A stretch of DNA of 64,000 nucleotides from Periplaneta americana (Eukaryota > Arthropoda > Insecta > Blattodea > Blattidae). Shown in pieces: positions 10,648 to 21,926 of the stretch. Both the position numbers and the translations under genes were made by a program. Where the stretch lies: contig NC_091119.1 in assembly GCF_040183065.1 (NCBI RefSeq), forward strand, positions 194,161,543 to 194,225,542, read 5' to 3'. The notes under the pieces were generated by a model. It ran no database searches, was not told the origin of the DNA, and saw only the letters and a program-made list of their open reading frames with translations. The number at the start of each line of letters is the position of its first letter. Position 1 is the first letter of the stretch.

Positions 10648-11313
10648 CAGTCACGAAGCTCAATACGTAAGGAATATGCATCCATTGACAATTGAACTTG
10701 CTAGTAGCTAGCCACTAAGATCGCTACTATCGCCTCATCACAGACCCCATCCCTAGAAGACGACAAAATATATTATAGACCTACTTTCGTTATCGTGTTC
10801 ATTTTAAAAAATTAACACCTTCCCTCCATTATTGAAATATTAAATACATAAGATTTATTTATTATTTTCATGAAATATAGGATATTAAATTCCATCATAA
10901 ACTCGAAGTTACAAGAAATAGTAATAATATTATTTTTGGGTATTTATGTAAAACGAACTGAAATTTACTATAATCGCTCCACTCATTCAAGATTATAACG
11001 ATAATAAACTGCGAAACTAATAAAATATTAATTTGCAGTTACCATTACAACAAAATAATGAAGTAAATATGAATTAATGAGTGTAACGTCTCCTCCTTAT
11101 CCCATATTACTATTCCAATTATTGTATTTTAGCCATTAACATATTTTATTACAACCGATAATGAACATTTCACAATTTACACAACTTTTCTTCACAAGCA
11201 ACAATGAGAAATAGTACCGGTACTGTCTATTATTCCTAGTACTCCCAGTTGCTAACCGCTTGGAGCGCTGTACCCCGAGAAATGCAAAAAAATCACCTCA
11301 AGCTTCGTGACTA
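10648..11313. mobile_element. 666-bp TA-flanked MITE
   Basis: Left end: TA|CAGTCACGAAGCTCAA. Right end: the complement of CAGTCACGAAGCTTGA with one mismatch at the tip, followed by TA. The interior is non-coding. It is inserted at the 3' end of a transposase remnant (11314-11560), so it is younger than that remnant. Confidence 0.68.
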
Positions 11314-11968
11314 TATGATATTGTGGTATAACGCCGTATGATTGAACGAGGAATCCTTCGAGATATGTGGTCGGTAACGAAGATCGCCGAAAGCAAGAAT
11401 AATTCTAGCAGCTAACTCTTCTGCTGTGTCTATGGGTGTTTCATAAAAAAATGATCTAATATGACCGCAAACACAAAAATCAACTGGAGTCATATCTGGG
11501 AAACGTGCTGGACAAGCAACTGGACCTGCTCTCCCTAACCAACGATTCGGAAAATGTACATTTTTTAAATTTTTAGTAGGTTATTTTACGACCCTTTATC
11601 AACATCTAAGGTTATTTAGCGTCTGAATGTGGTGAAGGTGATAATGCCGGTGAAATGAGTCCGGGGACCAGCACCGAAAGTTACCCAGCATTTGCTCATA
11701 TTGGGTTGAGGGAAAACCCCCGAAAAAACCTCAACCAGGTAACTTGCCCCGACCGGGAATCGAACCCGGGCCACCTGCTTTCGCGGCCAGACGCGCTAGC
11801 CGAAAAATGTACATGTAGCCACATCTGGCCACTATCTCGAAGACGTTAATCCAGTCTTGAAAATGTATGGCAAGGAATATGGCGCTGAAAGTGTTGCTCC
11901 TCATAGATTCGCTTTGACAAATCAGCATTGCCGTAAGTTGCTCCAAATGCCTTATGCATGTCTGCAAG
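11314..11968 (-). pseudogene. Tc1/mariner transposase remnant split by a SINE
   Basis: With the SINE at 11562-11803 ignored, the - strand reads WLHVHFPNRWLGRAGPVACP-ARFPDMTPVDFCVCGHIRS-FFYETPIDTAEELAARII. This is the last catalytic block (PDxTPxDFFxWG) of an IS630/Tc1/mariner transposase, with W and F substitutions. The reading is in frame across the SINE. Only this C-terminal part is convincing; sequence to the right of the SINE is uncertain. Confidence 0.72.
11562..11803 (-). mobile_element. tRNA-derived SINE with 11-bp TSD
   Basis: AAAATGTACAT flanks the copy (11551-11561, 11804-11814). Its - strand head carries A box-like TAGCGCGTCTGG and B box GGTTCGATTCCCGG, then AAGTTACCTGGTTGAGG, a body, and a tail ending GACGCTAAATAACC-like before a T/A-rich edge. 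Relatives lie at 27911 (+), 28728, 48492 and 58376 (-). Confidence 0.85.
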
Positions 11969-12870
11969 TTCAGTATTTATATACCGATACATTAATAATA
12001 ATAAATTTAGCTTCCCTTATGAAAAGGTTGCCAGATTTGACAAAGCGTGTTATAATATATATAATTTGGAAACACACCTGAAAGGTAAAATGATATACAT
12101 TTGAAACGGTAAGGGAATCGAATATACAAAATGTCAGAAAAATTTACACCTAAGTAGCGTTTGTGCTCATTTACAGTTAAGAAAGGGGGGGGAAATATAA
12201 TCAGATATACCGCGAAAAAAATAATAGTACGGATTTATTGGGATTGATGTCTAAACCAATTAACAGCCATCGGTTAAGATAACTTGAAATTTCCATTATC
12301 ACTCCCATACAAATGATTTCTCAATATGTGAACCGATCCTTTGAGGGCACTAATGGCTATTTCCTATACTATTAAATTAATTAAACAGATCTCACAGACG
12401 ATATTTTGTGACATACAACAACAAACTAAATTCAATTATTATTTCCATGGTAACAAGAACAGATGAAACATGAATGCAGCCTTAATGTGAGTAATGAGAT
12501 CTGTCTTTTATACGAAGCATTTCCAGGCAGTACTTTATTAAGAAAAAATGTTTATTTTCATGTCCTCTTTCACATCAGAAAATTAGGAATAGTTATTCTA
12601 TTACAGCCTGTATATGGCAAAACAAACGTGACAATGATGCTTGCTTTGGTGGAGTCAGTATTTGCACAGCCATCAAGTGTTATTTTGTTTTAAGTTTGAT
12701 AAGATGGTGGCTAAAGAGTGAACAATACACGTGTAGCTCTCGATGCTGTGAATATGAAAGCACCAATCTGATCAGAGAAAAATTTTCCGAAAGAGAAAAT
12801 ATAGCGGAAAAGTTCCACACAAAATGTGGCACAATCAATCTCATGAGAGTAAGAAAAAAAATATAACATG
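11815..12870. other. Intronic spacer, nothing further recognised
   Basis: Beyond the transposase-like start, this kilobase shows no convincing coding or repeat structure. Several short frames lack codon bias or recognisable motifs. Confidence 0.4.
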
Positions 12871-13304
12871 AATAATTTCGAGGGAAAAATTGTTCCGGGG
12901 CCGGGCATCGAACCCGGGACCTTTTTGGTTAAACGTACCAACGCTCTCCCAACTGAGCTACCCGGGTACTCTACCAGACACCAATCCAATTTTTCCCTCT
13001 ATATCCACAATTATTCAAATTAACTTTACAGGGAGTTATACCTGAAAGCTTGATTTGCACAATACACGTCACTGTTCGTTAACAGAAAACCACAATTTAA
13101 GTCATACAGAGTTAGTGTGCACTCAATGTTGGTTGCTTGACGGTTGTCAGCCCACTTTGAGGTCTGTGGATATAGAGGGAAAAATTGGATCGGTGTCTGG
13201 TAGAGTTCCCGGGTAGCTCAGTTGGTAGAGCGTTGGTACGTTTAACCAAAAAAGTCCCGGGTTCGATGCCCGGCCCCGGAACAATTTTTCCCTCGAAATT
13301 ATTC
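12871..13304. repeat. Foldback pair of tRNA-like (Asn-type) repeats, copy 1
   Basis: Two head-to-head arms of about 140 bp (12871-13009 and 13165-13304) are near-perfect reverse complements around a ~155-bp spacer. Each arm holds a tRNA-like unit: TAGCTCAGTTGGTAGAGCG (A box), an arm TTGGT-ACGTTTA-ACCAA with GTT at the anticodon positions, then GGTTCGATGCCCGG (B box). The right arm is on the + strand and the left arm on the -. Each is bordered by GGGAAAAATTG and CAATTTTTCCC. The following AACTTTACAGGGAGTTATAC occurs after both the left arm and the right arm. Confidence 0.8.
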
Positions 13305-13661
13305 AAATTAACTTTACAGGGAGTTATACCTGAAAGCTTGATTTGCAAAATATAAAATGTTAACGCACTCTCCTTTTAGTCATTAAAATCATTTGATAGT
13401 AATTATTCCCCCGCATTATTTTATAATAATGATGTTTCATAAAACATAAATACTCATTAAAACATAACTCAAATGGATCAAGTTTCTGCAATCACAGCTA
13501 GAAAGCAATTCCAGAAATTCGCAATGCAATTAGAACGATTAATTTGGGTGTGTCTCAAACACGCATGCATAATTGAGTCAGTCACCACACTTGAAATGAG
13601 GCAACTAAAGTTAATAGAGTTTGCTGGTCCGACTAACCGCGCCGATGACTGTTGGTGGCAG

Positions 13662-13833
13662 GTTATGTACGGCGGACGGGTGATAGATGATTTTGATCGT
13701 CGAATTGTGAGGACCTACATGGACGAATACATGGGGGACTTCCTATTCGACACATTCCAGCCATTCCACTTCTACAGGGATGAGTTCGTGGATTACGTCA
13801 TCCCACCCTATGGCGAGAAGGAAGACTATGTCA
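13662..13833 (+). CDS. DNAH10: DNAH10-like exon D: AAA6 lid and C-terminal domain start
   Basis: The acceptor is TGGTGGCAG, with a weak pyrimidine tract, and the donor A|GTAAGT. The exon runs phase 0 to phase 1. It encodes residues 170-226: VMYGGRVIDDFDRRIVRTYM, then DEYMGDFLFDTFQPFHFYRD and VDYVIPPYGEKEDYV. VMYGGR...DFDRR is a signature of all dynein heavy chains. An in-frame open stretch continues upstream to 13473, but homology begins exactly at the GTT after CAG, so I start the exon there. Confidence 0.95.
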
Positions 13834-14020
13834 GTAAGTACCAAAATATCAGCTCAACTTAATCATCATGTTTTCTCTCTCAGACAAAAATCGAAGCATT
13901 CGCAAGAAAATAAATAAACGTAAATACAGAGTGTTTTAGAAATACTTTTACGATCTTCGGAAGCGAGCTCTTTACACCAAATTAAAAAAAGTTTGTAATA
14001 TCCGAAAATACGTGGTTTTT

Positions 14021-14504
14021 TAATAATTTCAAGGGAAAAATTATTCCAGGGCCGGGTATTGATCCCGGGACCTCTGGTTGAACGTACCAGCGCTCTGCCA
14101 TCTGAGCTACCCGGGAACTCCACCCGACACCGTCTCAACTTTTCCCTCTATATCCACATAACTCGCGTGGGCTGACGAAACGCCAGAAACCCACATCGAG
14201 TGCACACAATCTCTGTGTGACTTGGAATTGTGGTTTTCCTGAAAGACTATATTTGCATAATATATACGTTACTGTGTACGTTAACAGAAAACCACAATTC
14301 CAAGTCACACAGAGATTGTGTGCACTGGATGTGGGTTTCAGGCGTTTCGTCAGCCCACGCGAGTTATGTGGATATAAAGGGAAAAGTTGAGACAGTGTCG
14401 GATGGAGTTCCCGGGTAGCTCAGTTGGCAGAGCGCTGGTATGTTCAACCAGAGGTCCCGGGATCGATACCCGGCCCTGGAACAATTTTTCCCTTGAAATT
14501 ATTC
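14021..14504. repeat. Foldback pair of tRNA-like (Asn-type) repeats, copy 2
   Basis: The arms at 14021-14237 and 14287-14504 (~217 bp each) are reverse complements around a ~49-bp loop. Each contains TAGCTCAGTTGGCAGAGCG, the anticodon-like arm CTGGT-ATGTTCA-ACCAG (GTT at the anticodon) and GGATCGATACCCGG, so this is the same family as 12871-13304. Here the pairing extends much further, through CCACAATTCCAAGTCACACA. No CCA end or clean acceptor stem was found, so I do not call functional tRNA genes. Confidence 0.82.
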
Positions 14505-14819
14505 AAATCTGCTTTACAGGAAGCTTTACCTGAAAGACTAGATTTGCACGTGGTTTTTAGTTATAAAACATATTCATCCATTCAATTTACATCATTGGTA
14601 ATATTAAACAGTCTATTCAAAGGAAATGAAAAACCTCCCGTGATATTTATCAAGACTCTTTCATGAATAAAATAATTAATAAATAGATAATAAAATAAAG
14701 ATACTAACGCATTTTATTTCCTTATATAATATCCTATTTCAATATTGCATGCGTAAAGAAAGAATGAAAATATTTATGCACAAATACAACTAAGACAATC
14801 TAGTGTTAACTACTCTAAA

Positions 14820-15574
14820 CAGAGTGATTTACGAGAATTTATCGTTACTTAAATAGCTTATTTCCGAAGACATTCTGAGCAAAAAATGTCATATAAACAT
14901 TTGTCCTAATCTCAATATTTTCAGAGTTACACTAATTTGAAGTTCTCAGTAAAAATACCCTTTTCATTACTTTTAAGGGTAAAAAATAATATTGCAAATA
15001 GAGAATGAACTATTCAGAAGTAACATTTCTTTAATTGGCTAGTGTTCTGAAGCTAAAAATGTGTTGTCAATTGCTTTGTACAGATTTTGTTTTTCAATTT
15101 TAAACTAAAAATGACATCATTCTTACGCACTTGTCACAAAAATTGTTACAAATCATACGACTTTAGGAACTTCATTCTTTACAGTTTAATTATGCATCCT
15201 AGCGTACAGTCTTAAAGAATTTACAAGAGTGGCATAATTTGTAACAATTGTTGTGATAAATGCGTAAGAAAATGTAATTTTGTAGTCAAAAATCTAAAAA
15301 AAAATCTGTACGAAGCAACTATGGAATTCACAGCACATTTTTAGCTTCAGAATACTACTAATTAAACAAATGATACTCCTGAACAGTTCATTCTTTAGCT
15401 GTAATATTCTTTTACCCTTAAAACTCAAGAATAGTGGTATTTTAAAAACAAATTCAAATTAATGTAATTCTGAAAATATTGAGATTAGGACAAATGTTTA
15501 TATGACATTTTTTGCTCAGAATGTCTTCGGAAATAAGCTTCGTAAGGAACGGTACATCCTCGTGAATCACCCTG
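14820..15574. mobile_element. 755-bp near-complete palindrome (foldback MITE)
   Basis: The ends CAGAGTGATTTACGAG and CTCGTGAATCACCCTG are inverted, with TA after the right end. The two halves remain complementary almost to the centre. For example TTGTCCTAATCTCAATATTT near 14900 mirrors AAATATTGAGATTAGGACAA near 15475, and GTTACAAATCAT near 15146 mirrors TAATTTGTAACAATTG near 15236. The arms are about 360 bp. No gene is present. The ends resemble TA-inserting mariner-type MITEs. Confidence 0.82.
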
Positions 15575-16325
15575 TATAATAGGCTTCCTAGTCAATATTA
15601 TAATTTACCAATCAACTGGTTAAATAAATCCTTTTTACTGTTTTGGTGAGTTTTAAACACAAATTCTGATGAAATAGCCTTTCAATAAATAGATGTTTTG
15701 CATTTTGTTAGTATAAATACACTTTTGAATTTAATTTTTCAATTAGAACTAAAAAAAAAGAGCAGGCATTTATTGTCACATATTTATATGAACTTTAAAT
15801 GTTATTTTAGTGCCGAGAACTTACTCCGAAAATTTGTACAAGTATTTCAGGAACATTCAGTATAAACAAAAAATTAAACCTTAACTCAGAAGCTCGCAAA
15901 CTCCTAAGTTTTTAGAATTTTTTAATATTCTCTTATTTTTTTGTGATTATTTACATTTTAGGGTTACGTTTCAACTGCGATTTTTGCATTTTCATGCTAG
16001 TTTTACAATTAATTTTATGCAGTGACATTTACGAATAATTTTCGATGTTAATGGACTCTAACGTAAGAATTAATGAAACAAAATATCTTATGAAACATGA
16101 AATTATTCTTAGTCCAATTATTAATTCCTATTGAGAATTAAAATACTAATTAGGTATACGCGGTCGATATACCGCGGTATTACAAAATGAGCTATCTTGC
16201 TAGTCTCTGGACTTGTTTATCGTGGGTTCAAGGTTGATTAGCGGCAAAGGACTGAAATTTCTTTCGAGAGGGAAGAAAACTAGCGCACGTGTTTACTGCC
16301 TTTCGTAACAGTATCATATTTTCAG
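15575..16325. other. Intronic spacer before exon E
   Basis: This AT-rich sequence has no recognised feature. A homopolymer A run occurs near 15750. Confidence 0.5.
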
Positions 16326-16457
16326 ATGCCATCGAGGAGCTTCCTCTAGTTAATAGCCCGGAAGTATTCGGACTGCACCCGAATGCGGAAATTGGATACT
16401 ACACGCAGGCCGCCAAGGAGATGTGGAGCCATCTGGTGGATCTGCAACCGGTGACAG
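16326..16457 (+). CDS. DNAH10: DNAH10-like exon E: C-terminal domain
   Basis: The acceptor is CATATTTTCAG and the donor ACAG|GTAAGA. The exon enters in phase 1 (A|AT makes Asn) and leaves in phase 1. It encodes residues 227-270: NAIEELPLVNSPEVFGLHPN then AEIGYYTQAAKEMWSHLVDL. The GLHxNAEI motif marks the dynein C-terminal domain. The frame is intact. Confidence 0.94.
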
Positions 16458-16611
16458 GTAAGATATTTTCTCGGCGTCCAAAAATAACAAATATTAGTTT
16501 ATTTCATAGTTAAATAAATGTGGAGACATATTTGTCACGCCATGATCTAATCCTCACAGCCCTGCCTACTATTGAATATTTGCACAACACTTCTGTAGGT
16601 TAAGTGATCAT

Positions 16612-17410
16612 GTTGTTGTTGTTTTCTAATGCCAGGCGTTTGACAATAAAGTCATTTGATCTCTTGCACTCCAATATTTTTCAAAGATATTATCATGGCC
16701 AGCCGCTGAAGCACAGATTTTGAGGAATGGGGGACTATTTTACCTCCGGATAATTTTACCTTAATGGTACTCATTTCATATTGGAGTGAAAATGGCAAGT
16801 TGTAGCCGATTTAAGTGAACACCATGTTTTAACGTTTTGGTGGCTACTTCATTCACACACAACCCCCAGAATGTCTGGAGGACCACACCTGCTATTGGTC
16901 GACGGGTCCATTGGACCTAGCTGGGAGATCTTGTTGATCACCAGCTTTCCCTCTTAAGCCACTGGAGGACGATTTTAGTGCCATAGCAGGTCAGCACTAG
17001 GAACAGAAAAGTAGAAAGAGGAGGAAGGAAAGTGAAATGAACCCCTAGGCCTCGAATCCTCTAATACTGTCGGGGTCGAAGAAAGTAAGAGTTCAGTCAG
17101 AGGACTGAATAGGAAAGGGTAAAGAGGGAATTAGGTATTGAATAAAGAAAAATTATACCAAATTCAGTCATTAACTCATCAAGCTGACCAGTGTTAATTG
17201 ATGAGTAGCCCCTCCCTTTAGTTCAGCTTGTAAAATTATGCTTACTAACAGTTGCACCACGGGAAGGTAGGGATGGGACATTGGGTATTTGCCCAGGTTG
17301 GTTCCTTAAAACCTTCAATGGGAAGGATTAATGGCTCTCCCCCCTGTATCCGACAGATACTCTTTTGCAGCCAAAGTGATCTTGTGAGAATCAGCATTAA
17401 CATACACACA
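16612..17410 (-). mobile_element. Internally deleted LINE: 3' end fused to 5' region
   Basis: Read on the - strand, the right part (about 17410-16735) is a 5' leader-like region of an RNase H LINE. It includes GGTAAAATAGTCCCCCATTC and the ACTTAAATCGGCTACAACTT stretch shared with the mini-LINE at 1325. This is joined at about 16735 directly to the last ~120 bp of the same LINE, ending in the (AAC)n tail. The whole coding region is missing. The leader end is approximate, and I saw no clear target duplication. Confidence 0.68.
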
Positions 17411-17655
17411 TACACATAATTATACACATGCATATATGGGCCTATATTCATTTAAAATTGGCATCTTAAAATATGTGAAACTGTTCTTCAAATATATCTG
17501 GAATTACAATACTGAATGAATTAATTCATTCAATGCAAAAAATTGCGACATTTTCACCTAAGGTCAAATAATTTATCTTTTTTTACTTCGTCGATCATTT
17601 TTACGAAAGAATTTTACCGCAAATGTTATTTAGAACGGCTATTTTTCATAATAAA

Positions 17656-18397
17656 CAGGGATATGATTTTTTAAATTAACGATTTACGTGAAATGTATTA
17701 AAATCTTAACTTAATGCCTTGAAGATGTAAATTCCTTAATCAAAGTCCAAAATTAAGTGAAATATATCAGCTAATTTTCGCGAAATTGTTAGAAATCCAC
17801 GAAATTACATCATAATCACTATATATTAACAAATAACAGATTTTATGAAAGATTAGCAAGAAAAATAACTTTCTTTAAAATAAAACTGAAAATTGTCTTC
17901 GTTATAAACTATGTTGTTGTTGTTTTTGTTTTCTAATGCCAGGCGTTTGACGATAAAGTCATTTGACCTCTTGCACTCAAATATTTTTCAAAGATATTAT
18001 CATGGCCAGCCACTGAAGTACAGATTTTGAGGTGTTCCGAATCCATTTCTTGGTTTGAGTTGCACAATGGGCAGTTAGGGGACTGATATATACGAGGACA
18101 TTTATACATATTATATCGTTCAGCATCACATGCGTGTGACATCTGGCAACGATGTACGCGTAGTTTGAGGAACTACTTCCAGGGAGCAGCGCAAGCAGAC
18201 AACGGTCATTTCTCTATTAGTTTCAAAAGGATTTTTTCAATATTAATTAAAAATAAATATTATTTTATTATTTTTTTAAATTCTGTTTTGGATGCGAAAT
18301 ATATGCAAAATTGCTTTTTTTAAAGAAATATTCACAGAAATTAAACCAACTTAAACACCAAAATCAGAGTAAAATAATCACCATTAAATCATCACAT
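17656..18397. mobile_element. hAT-type element, second copy (reversed), with LINE fragment
   Basis: The left end is CAGGGATATGA and the right end TCACATCCCAA (complement TTGGGATGTGA). The flanks ATAATAAA/ATAGTAAG are a plausible decayed 8-bp duplication. The interior matches the reverse complement of the hAT copy at 6416-7984: GGGAGCAGCGCAAG near 18183 corresponds to CTTGCGCTGCTCCC near 7627. A LINE fragment at 17913-18092 interrupts it. Confidence 0.7.
17913..18092 (-). mobile_element. RNase H LINE 3' fragment
   Basis: This is the same 3' end as at 6691. On the - strand it reads SPNCPLCNSNQEMDSEHLKI...NIFEKY...NAWH-stop with a TTGTTGTTG edge. It covers only about 180 bp and lies inside the second hAT copy at a different site from the first insertion. 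Confidence 0.8.
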
Positions 18398-18876
18398 CCC
18401 AATAGTAAGATTGTTTCAAAATCCGTTTTTCCGAAAGTTTTTTTTTTTTCGAATGGACGTTTCTTAAAATGAATATAGATCGAAAACAATTTTTCTGAAT
18501 GAGACAAATTTCCTAGTGAGGAATGCTGTATATGGTTGTTTCTAAGCTATAACAATATTAACAATAATTAAAATATATGCATCTATAACATTGTTACAGT
18601 TACTACGGATTTCTGAATATAAAATTCTAGTTATATCATTAGCAGAGATGATAAATTTTTGCAGTCACCATAAATGCGAAATGTGCCCAAGTTCTGATGA
18701 AGTACGTAGGTAATTTTATGTTTAAAACCACGTTAGGTAACTTATATTAAGTAGCGAAATTGAGTACAATATGGGAAATGTATCTGTTTCTGTAAAATAA
18801 GATTGAAGTTAGATTTTACGAGACATTTTTGTGTTTTTGTAATAAAACCTGAACCTATGCAGAGTCAATCATAAGT

Positions 18877-19150
18877 AATGTCATTAATTTCGGGGTTATT
18901 ATTTGAGATATGAAAAGTTTAATACAATTTTCCTCGTTTTTGCTTCCTTTTCAAGAAAAAAATTGTTTTACATTAAACATTTTATGTCGTGTTTTGGAAA
19001 CGCCATTGATTTAATTCCCAATATGCTCAGTCAATATAAGAGAGCAGTGTATTATGATAGTAAACGATTGAAACATTTTCAGTTTTGTCCTTTAAATGTG
19101 CAGAAATATGATTCTAAAAAATATAACTTTTAATTTTTCAAAGGAATTTT
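18877..19150. repeat. Dispersed direct repeat, copy 1
   Basis: About 270 bp here matches 22745-23035 in the same orientation, for example TTAATTCCCAATATGCTCAG in both and TTTAATACAATTTT near the start. Identity looks roughly 75-80 percent by eye. No coding potential is shared and no terminal repeats were found. The family is unknown. Confidence 0.65.
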
Positions 19151-19153
19151 AAA

Positions 19154-20275
19154 ATGTTATCCCATAAGTTATTTAAGTTATTGCGAGGTTTAGGTGTATT
19201 TAAATCCCAGTGGGAAGCTTACCTTCAGCACTTAAATATTTGTCAAAGACTTTTACACGTTGACAACCCTCATGTAGCAGCCACTCGAAATCTTCCAAAC
19301 GAAATTGAACATTGCATCAAACAATTACCAATTACCTTCGATTGCTCTGAACGTATTTCTTCTCAAAAACTAAGAAAAGCATTGCGTGAAGATTCTTTTC
19401 ATTAATGGAGCAAATTGAAAAGTAAAGGTTTGGGAGTTGTTTTCTATTCTCACTGGAAGAAAGGTAATTCGTGGATCTCAACCAAAAAGGGATTTTCGAG
19501 CAGTCAGTGGACGCAAGCCATTAAGATGAACTGTAATACAATACCTGTACGTACTCTCCCTGGTAGAACTCTTGACTCAACCCGTTGCAGAAGATGCGAG
19601 AGCAAGAAACGCTTCCTCACGTCTTGGGTTTCTGCCATCATGGAGAATTGCTCCGAATCAACAGACATAATACGGTTCGTTCTCTCATCGCAGCTTCAAT
19701 CCGTCAGATTGCTTCCTATGAGGTTTATGAGGAGGTTGATTGCATCTCTTCTGATGGCTCTACTAGACGGGCTGATATCATCATAATTGATCGGCAGAAG
19801 GATAAGGGTGTCATTCTTGATCCCACAATCCGTTTTGAGATGCATGAACAACAGCCACAAGAGGTGTGTCGTGAAAAACAAGTCATATATGAGCCTTGTT
19901 GTCAGCATCTTGGAGCACAATACCACAACACTCATTGGACAGTTTTTGGGCCCATGTTCGGTGCCCGTGGCACGATCCCACGTAAAACTTTAAATCAACT
20001 TAAACAATTTAAAATTTCTGATGCAACGATTGATTCCATAGGATCTCACGTGTTAAAATCATCCTTAGCTATAATTAGTAATCATTTGTACCCAACAACA
20101 TTTTTATTGTAAATGATTTCCTACGTTTTCTTATCTTAATGTTTTTTCTTTTTCTTTCCAAGTGTCACAAAATTGTTTTGTTTACTTATTATTCTTTATG
20201 AATTGATTAGTAGGCCGATCTATCGAACCCTTATTTAGGGCGGCTTTTGTTTCTACAAATTATCATTATCATTCT
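19154..20275 (+). pseudogene. R2-like retrotransposon 3' portion with two frame breaks
   Basis: The + strand holds a thumb-like segment (LLRGLGVFKSQWEAYLQHLN), a stop at 19403-19405, a resumed frame (GNSWISTKKGFSSSQWTQAI...LPGRTL), and a frameshift near 19600. The zinc knuckle CRRC...ETLPHVLGFC and the endonuclease core RRADIIIID...VILDPTIRFE follow, ending NHLYPTTFLL-stop at 20112. The next ~160 bp end in an ATTATCATT-rich tail and look like the 3' UTR; a related 3' UTR lies near 24017. The copy is 5'-truncated. Confidence 0.82.
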
Positions 20276-21077
20276 GATTTTAAAGACATTCACGTCAATA
20301 ACAGCTTGACTCCTATAGTAGTAATTTCTTGTAAGATTACTGCTGTCAGAAACGAGAGAAATGTAAAGCTATGAAATGTTATTTTAAGATCTTACAATTC
20401 ATGGTAACACACATAGTTCAATAATAACAAACAAATGTCTAGAAAACATCGTGAACAAATAATAATCTGAGCCAAAAGTGACTGGTGTCACCTACCGACG
20501 AATTCTTAGAATTAAGACTTGATCCATTACTGCTCGGAAAAGATAAACTTCAGATAATCAGAAAATGAATTAAACTCAATTTATGAAAATTTCTGACTTG
20601 ATCTGAACGCCTCATATGAAAATATAGTGTATCGTATATTAAACCTCTGACTCCAAGGCAAAATGAGATATGTAATTTCTTGCAGTTCTTCAGGAGTGAG
20701 CATTTAAATTTTGAACGACTGTACATAAAATCATAGGAATCATGTTTTATACATAGGTTAGAGAGAAAAACAATAGAGATATGCGTGTTATCTTTTGCCA
20801 TACTGAAGCTACTATCAGGATGCACAACATCGCAAAATCTAAATTTCGCAAAAAAAAAAAACAAACAAATTGGCGTTGAAACCACAGATATCTTTCTTCT
20901 ATTATTTCACCACTTAAGTGATGTCAAGATCTTACTCTCTCAAAATTTAAATGATTGTAATCTGTATAATATTGTATACTGGATCTCTTCAGGTTAACTA
21001 GCTTTGCTCATACGGATATATCTGATTTTTTTATGTTTTATCTTAATTTACTAAAAATAAGTATCACTTAACAATCG
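20276..21077. other. Intronic spacer, nothing recognised
   Basis: About 800 bp of AT-rich intron sequence without a supported feature. Short frames on both strands show no family motif. Confidence 0.45.
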
Positions 21078-21925
21078 TGGAAACGAATAAATCAAGGAGT
21101 GAGACAGGGTTGTAGTTTATCTCCTCTATTATTTATAATATACATGAATCACATTATTAAGGAATGGAGATTGAAACCACATGGAAGTATACCGATAAGT
21201 CGTTTGTCCCAAATAGATACCTTATTATTTGCTGATGATATTGTGTTTATGGCAACTTCAGAAGATAATTTACAACGTTTGGTTTACAACTTTAATCAAA
21301 TGGCACAAAGTTTCAACTGACAAATCTAAAGTGATGGCTTTTTTAGGAAAGGAACCAGTTCGTAGTAAAATATGCATCAATAATAAGATCATCGAACAAG
21401 TCAAAAATTTTAGTTATCTCGGTTACCAAATTTCATATGAAGAAGAAAAGGATTTGAATGAGAAAATTATTAAATTCAACAGAGCAATGGGGATAATTAA
21501 TCAGATAATCAAACCAACCTTAGTACAAAAACACACACGCACCAGAATTTATAAAACATTGGCCAGACCTATACTCTCTTTTGGTAGTGAAGCTTGGACG
21601 ATTCGTAATATTGATTCACAAAGATTAACGGCGGCAGAAATGAGATTTATGCGTCGTACAGCGGGATACACGAGAATGGATCACATTAGAAATTTTGACA
21701 TTATGAAAGAACTGCAGATTGAACCGATTACGGAATACCTACAGAAATACAGACAAAACTGGAGATCACATGTCATCAGAATGCCTCGTTCTAGAATTCT
21801 ACTCCAAATTTTAAATTACCATCCTGTGGGCAAGAGATTCTTGGGCAGACCGTTCAAGCGTTGGCAAGAGACCGTAACGGGCCACTAGGCCCAATACATG
21901 CAAGGATGATGATGATGATGATGAT
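21078..21925 (+). pseudogene. Non-LTR reverse transcriptase fragment with (GAT)n tail
   Basis: The + strand reads INQGVRQGCSLSPLLFIIYM and TLLFADDIVFMATSEDNLQR (the RT catalytic YADD-type motif). A one-base frame break near 21315 is followed by VKNFSYLGYQIS, a thumb, and ARPILSFGSEAWTIRNIDSQ...EMRFMRRTAGYT, ending GRPFKRWQETVTGH-stop. A (GAT)n tail follows at about 21905-21926. The copy is 5'-truncated. A sister copy on the - strand lies at 26077-26551. Confidence 0.85.
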
Positions 21926-21926
21926 G

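Noticed and set aside
13207..13285. Functional tRNA-Asn gene
   Set aside because: A and B boxes and an Asn-like anticodon arm exist, but position 33 is C, the acceptor stem is not convincing, and the unit is embedded in an inverted repeat found again at 14021.
13473..13661. Open stretch upstream of exon D as extra dynein coding sequence
   Set aside because: Family homology starts exactly at VMYGGR after a CAG acceptor and follows directly on exon C. The upstream residues have no dynein similarity.
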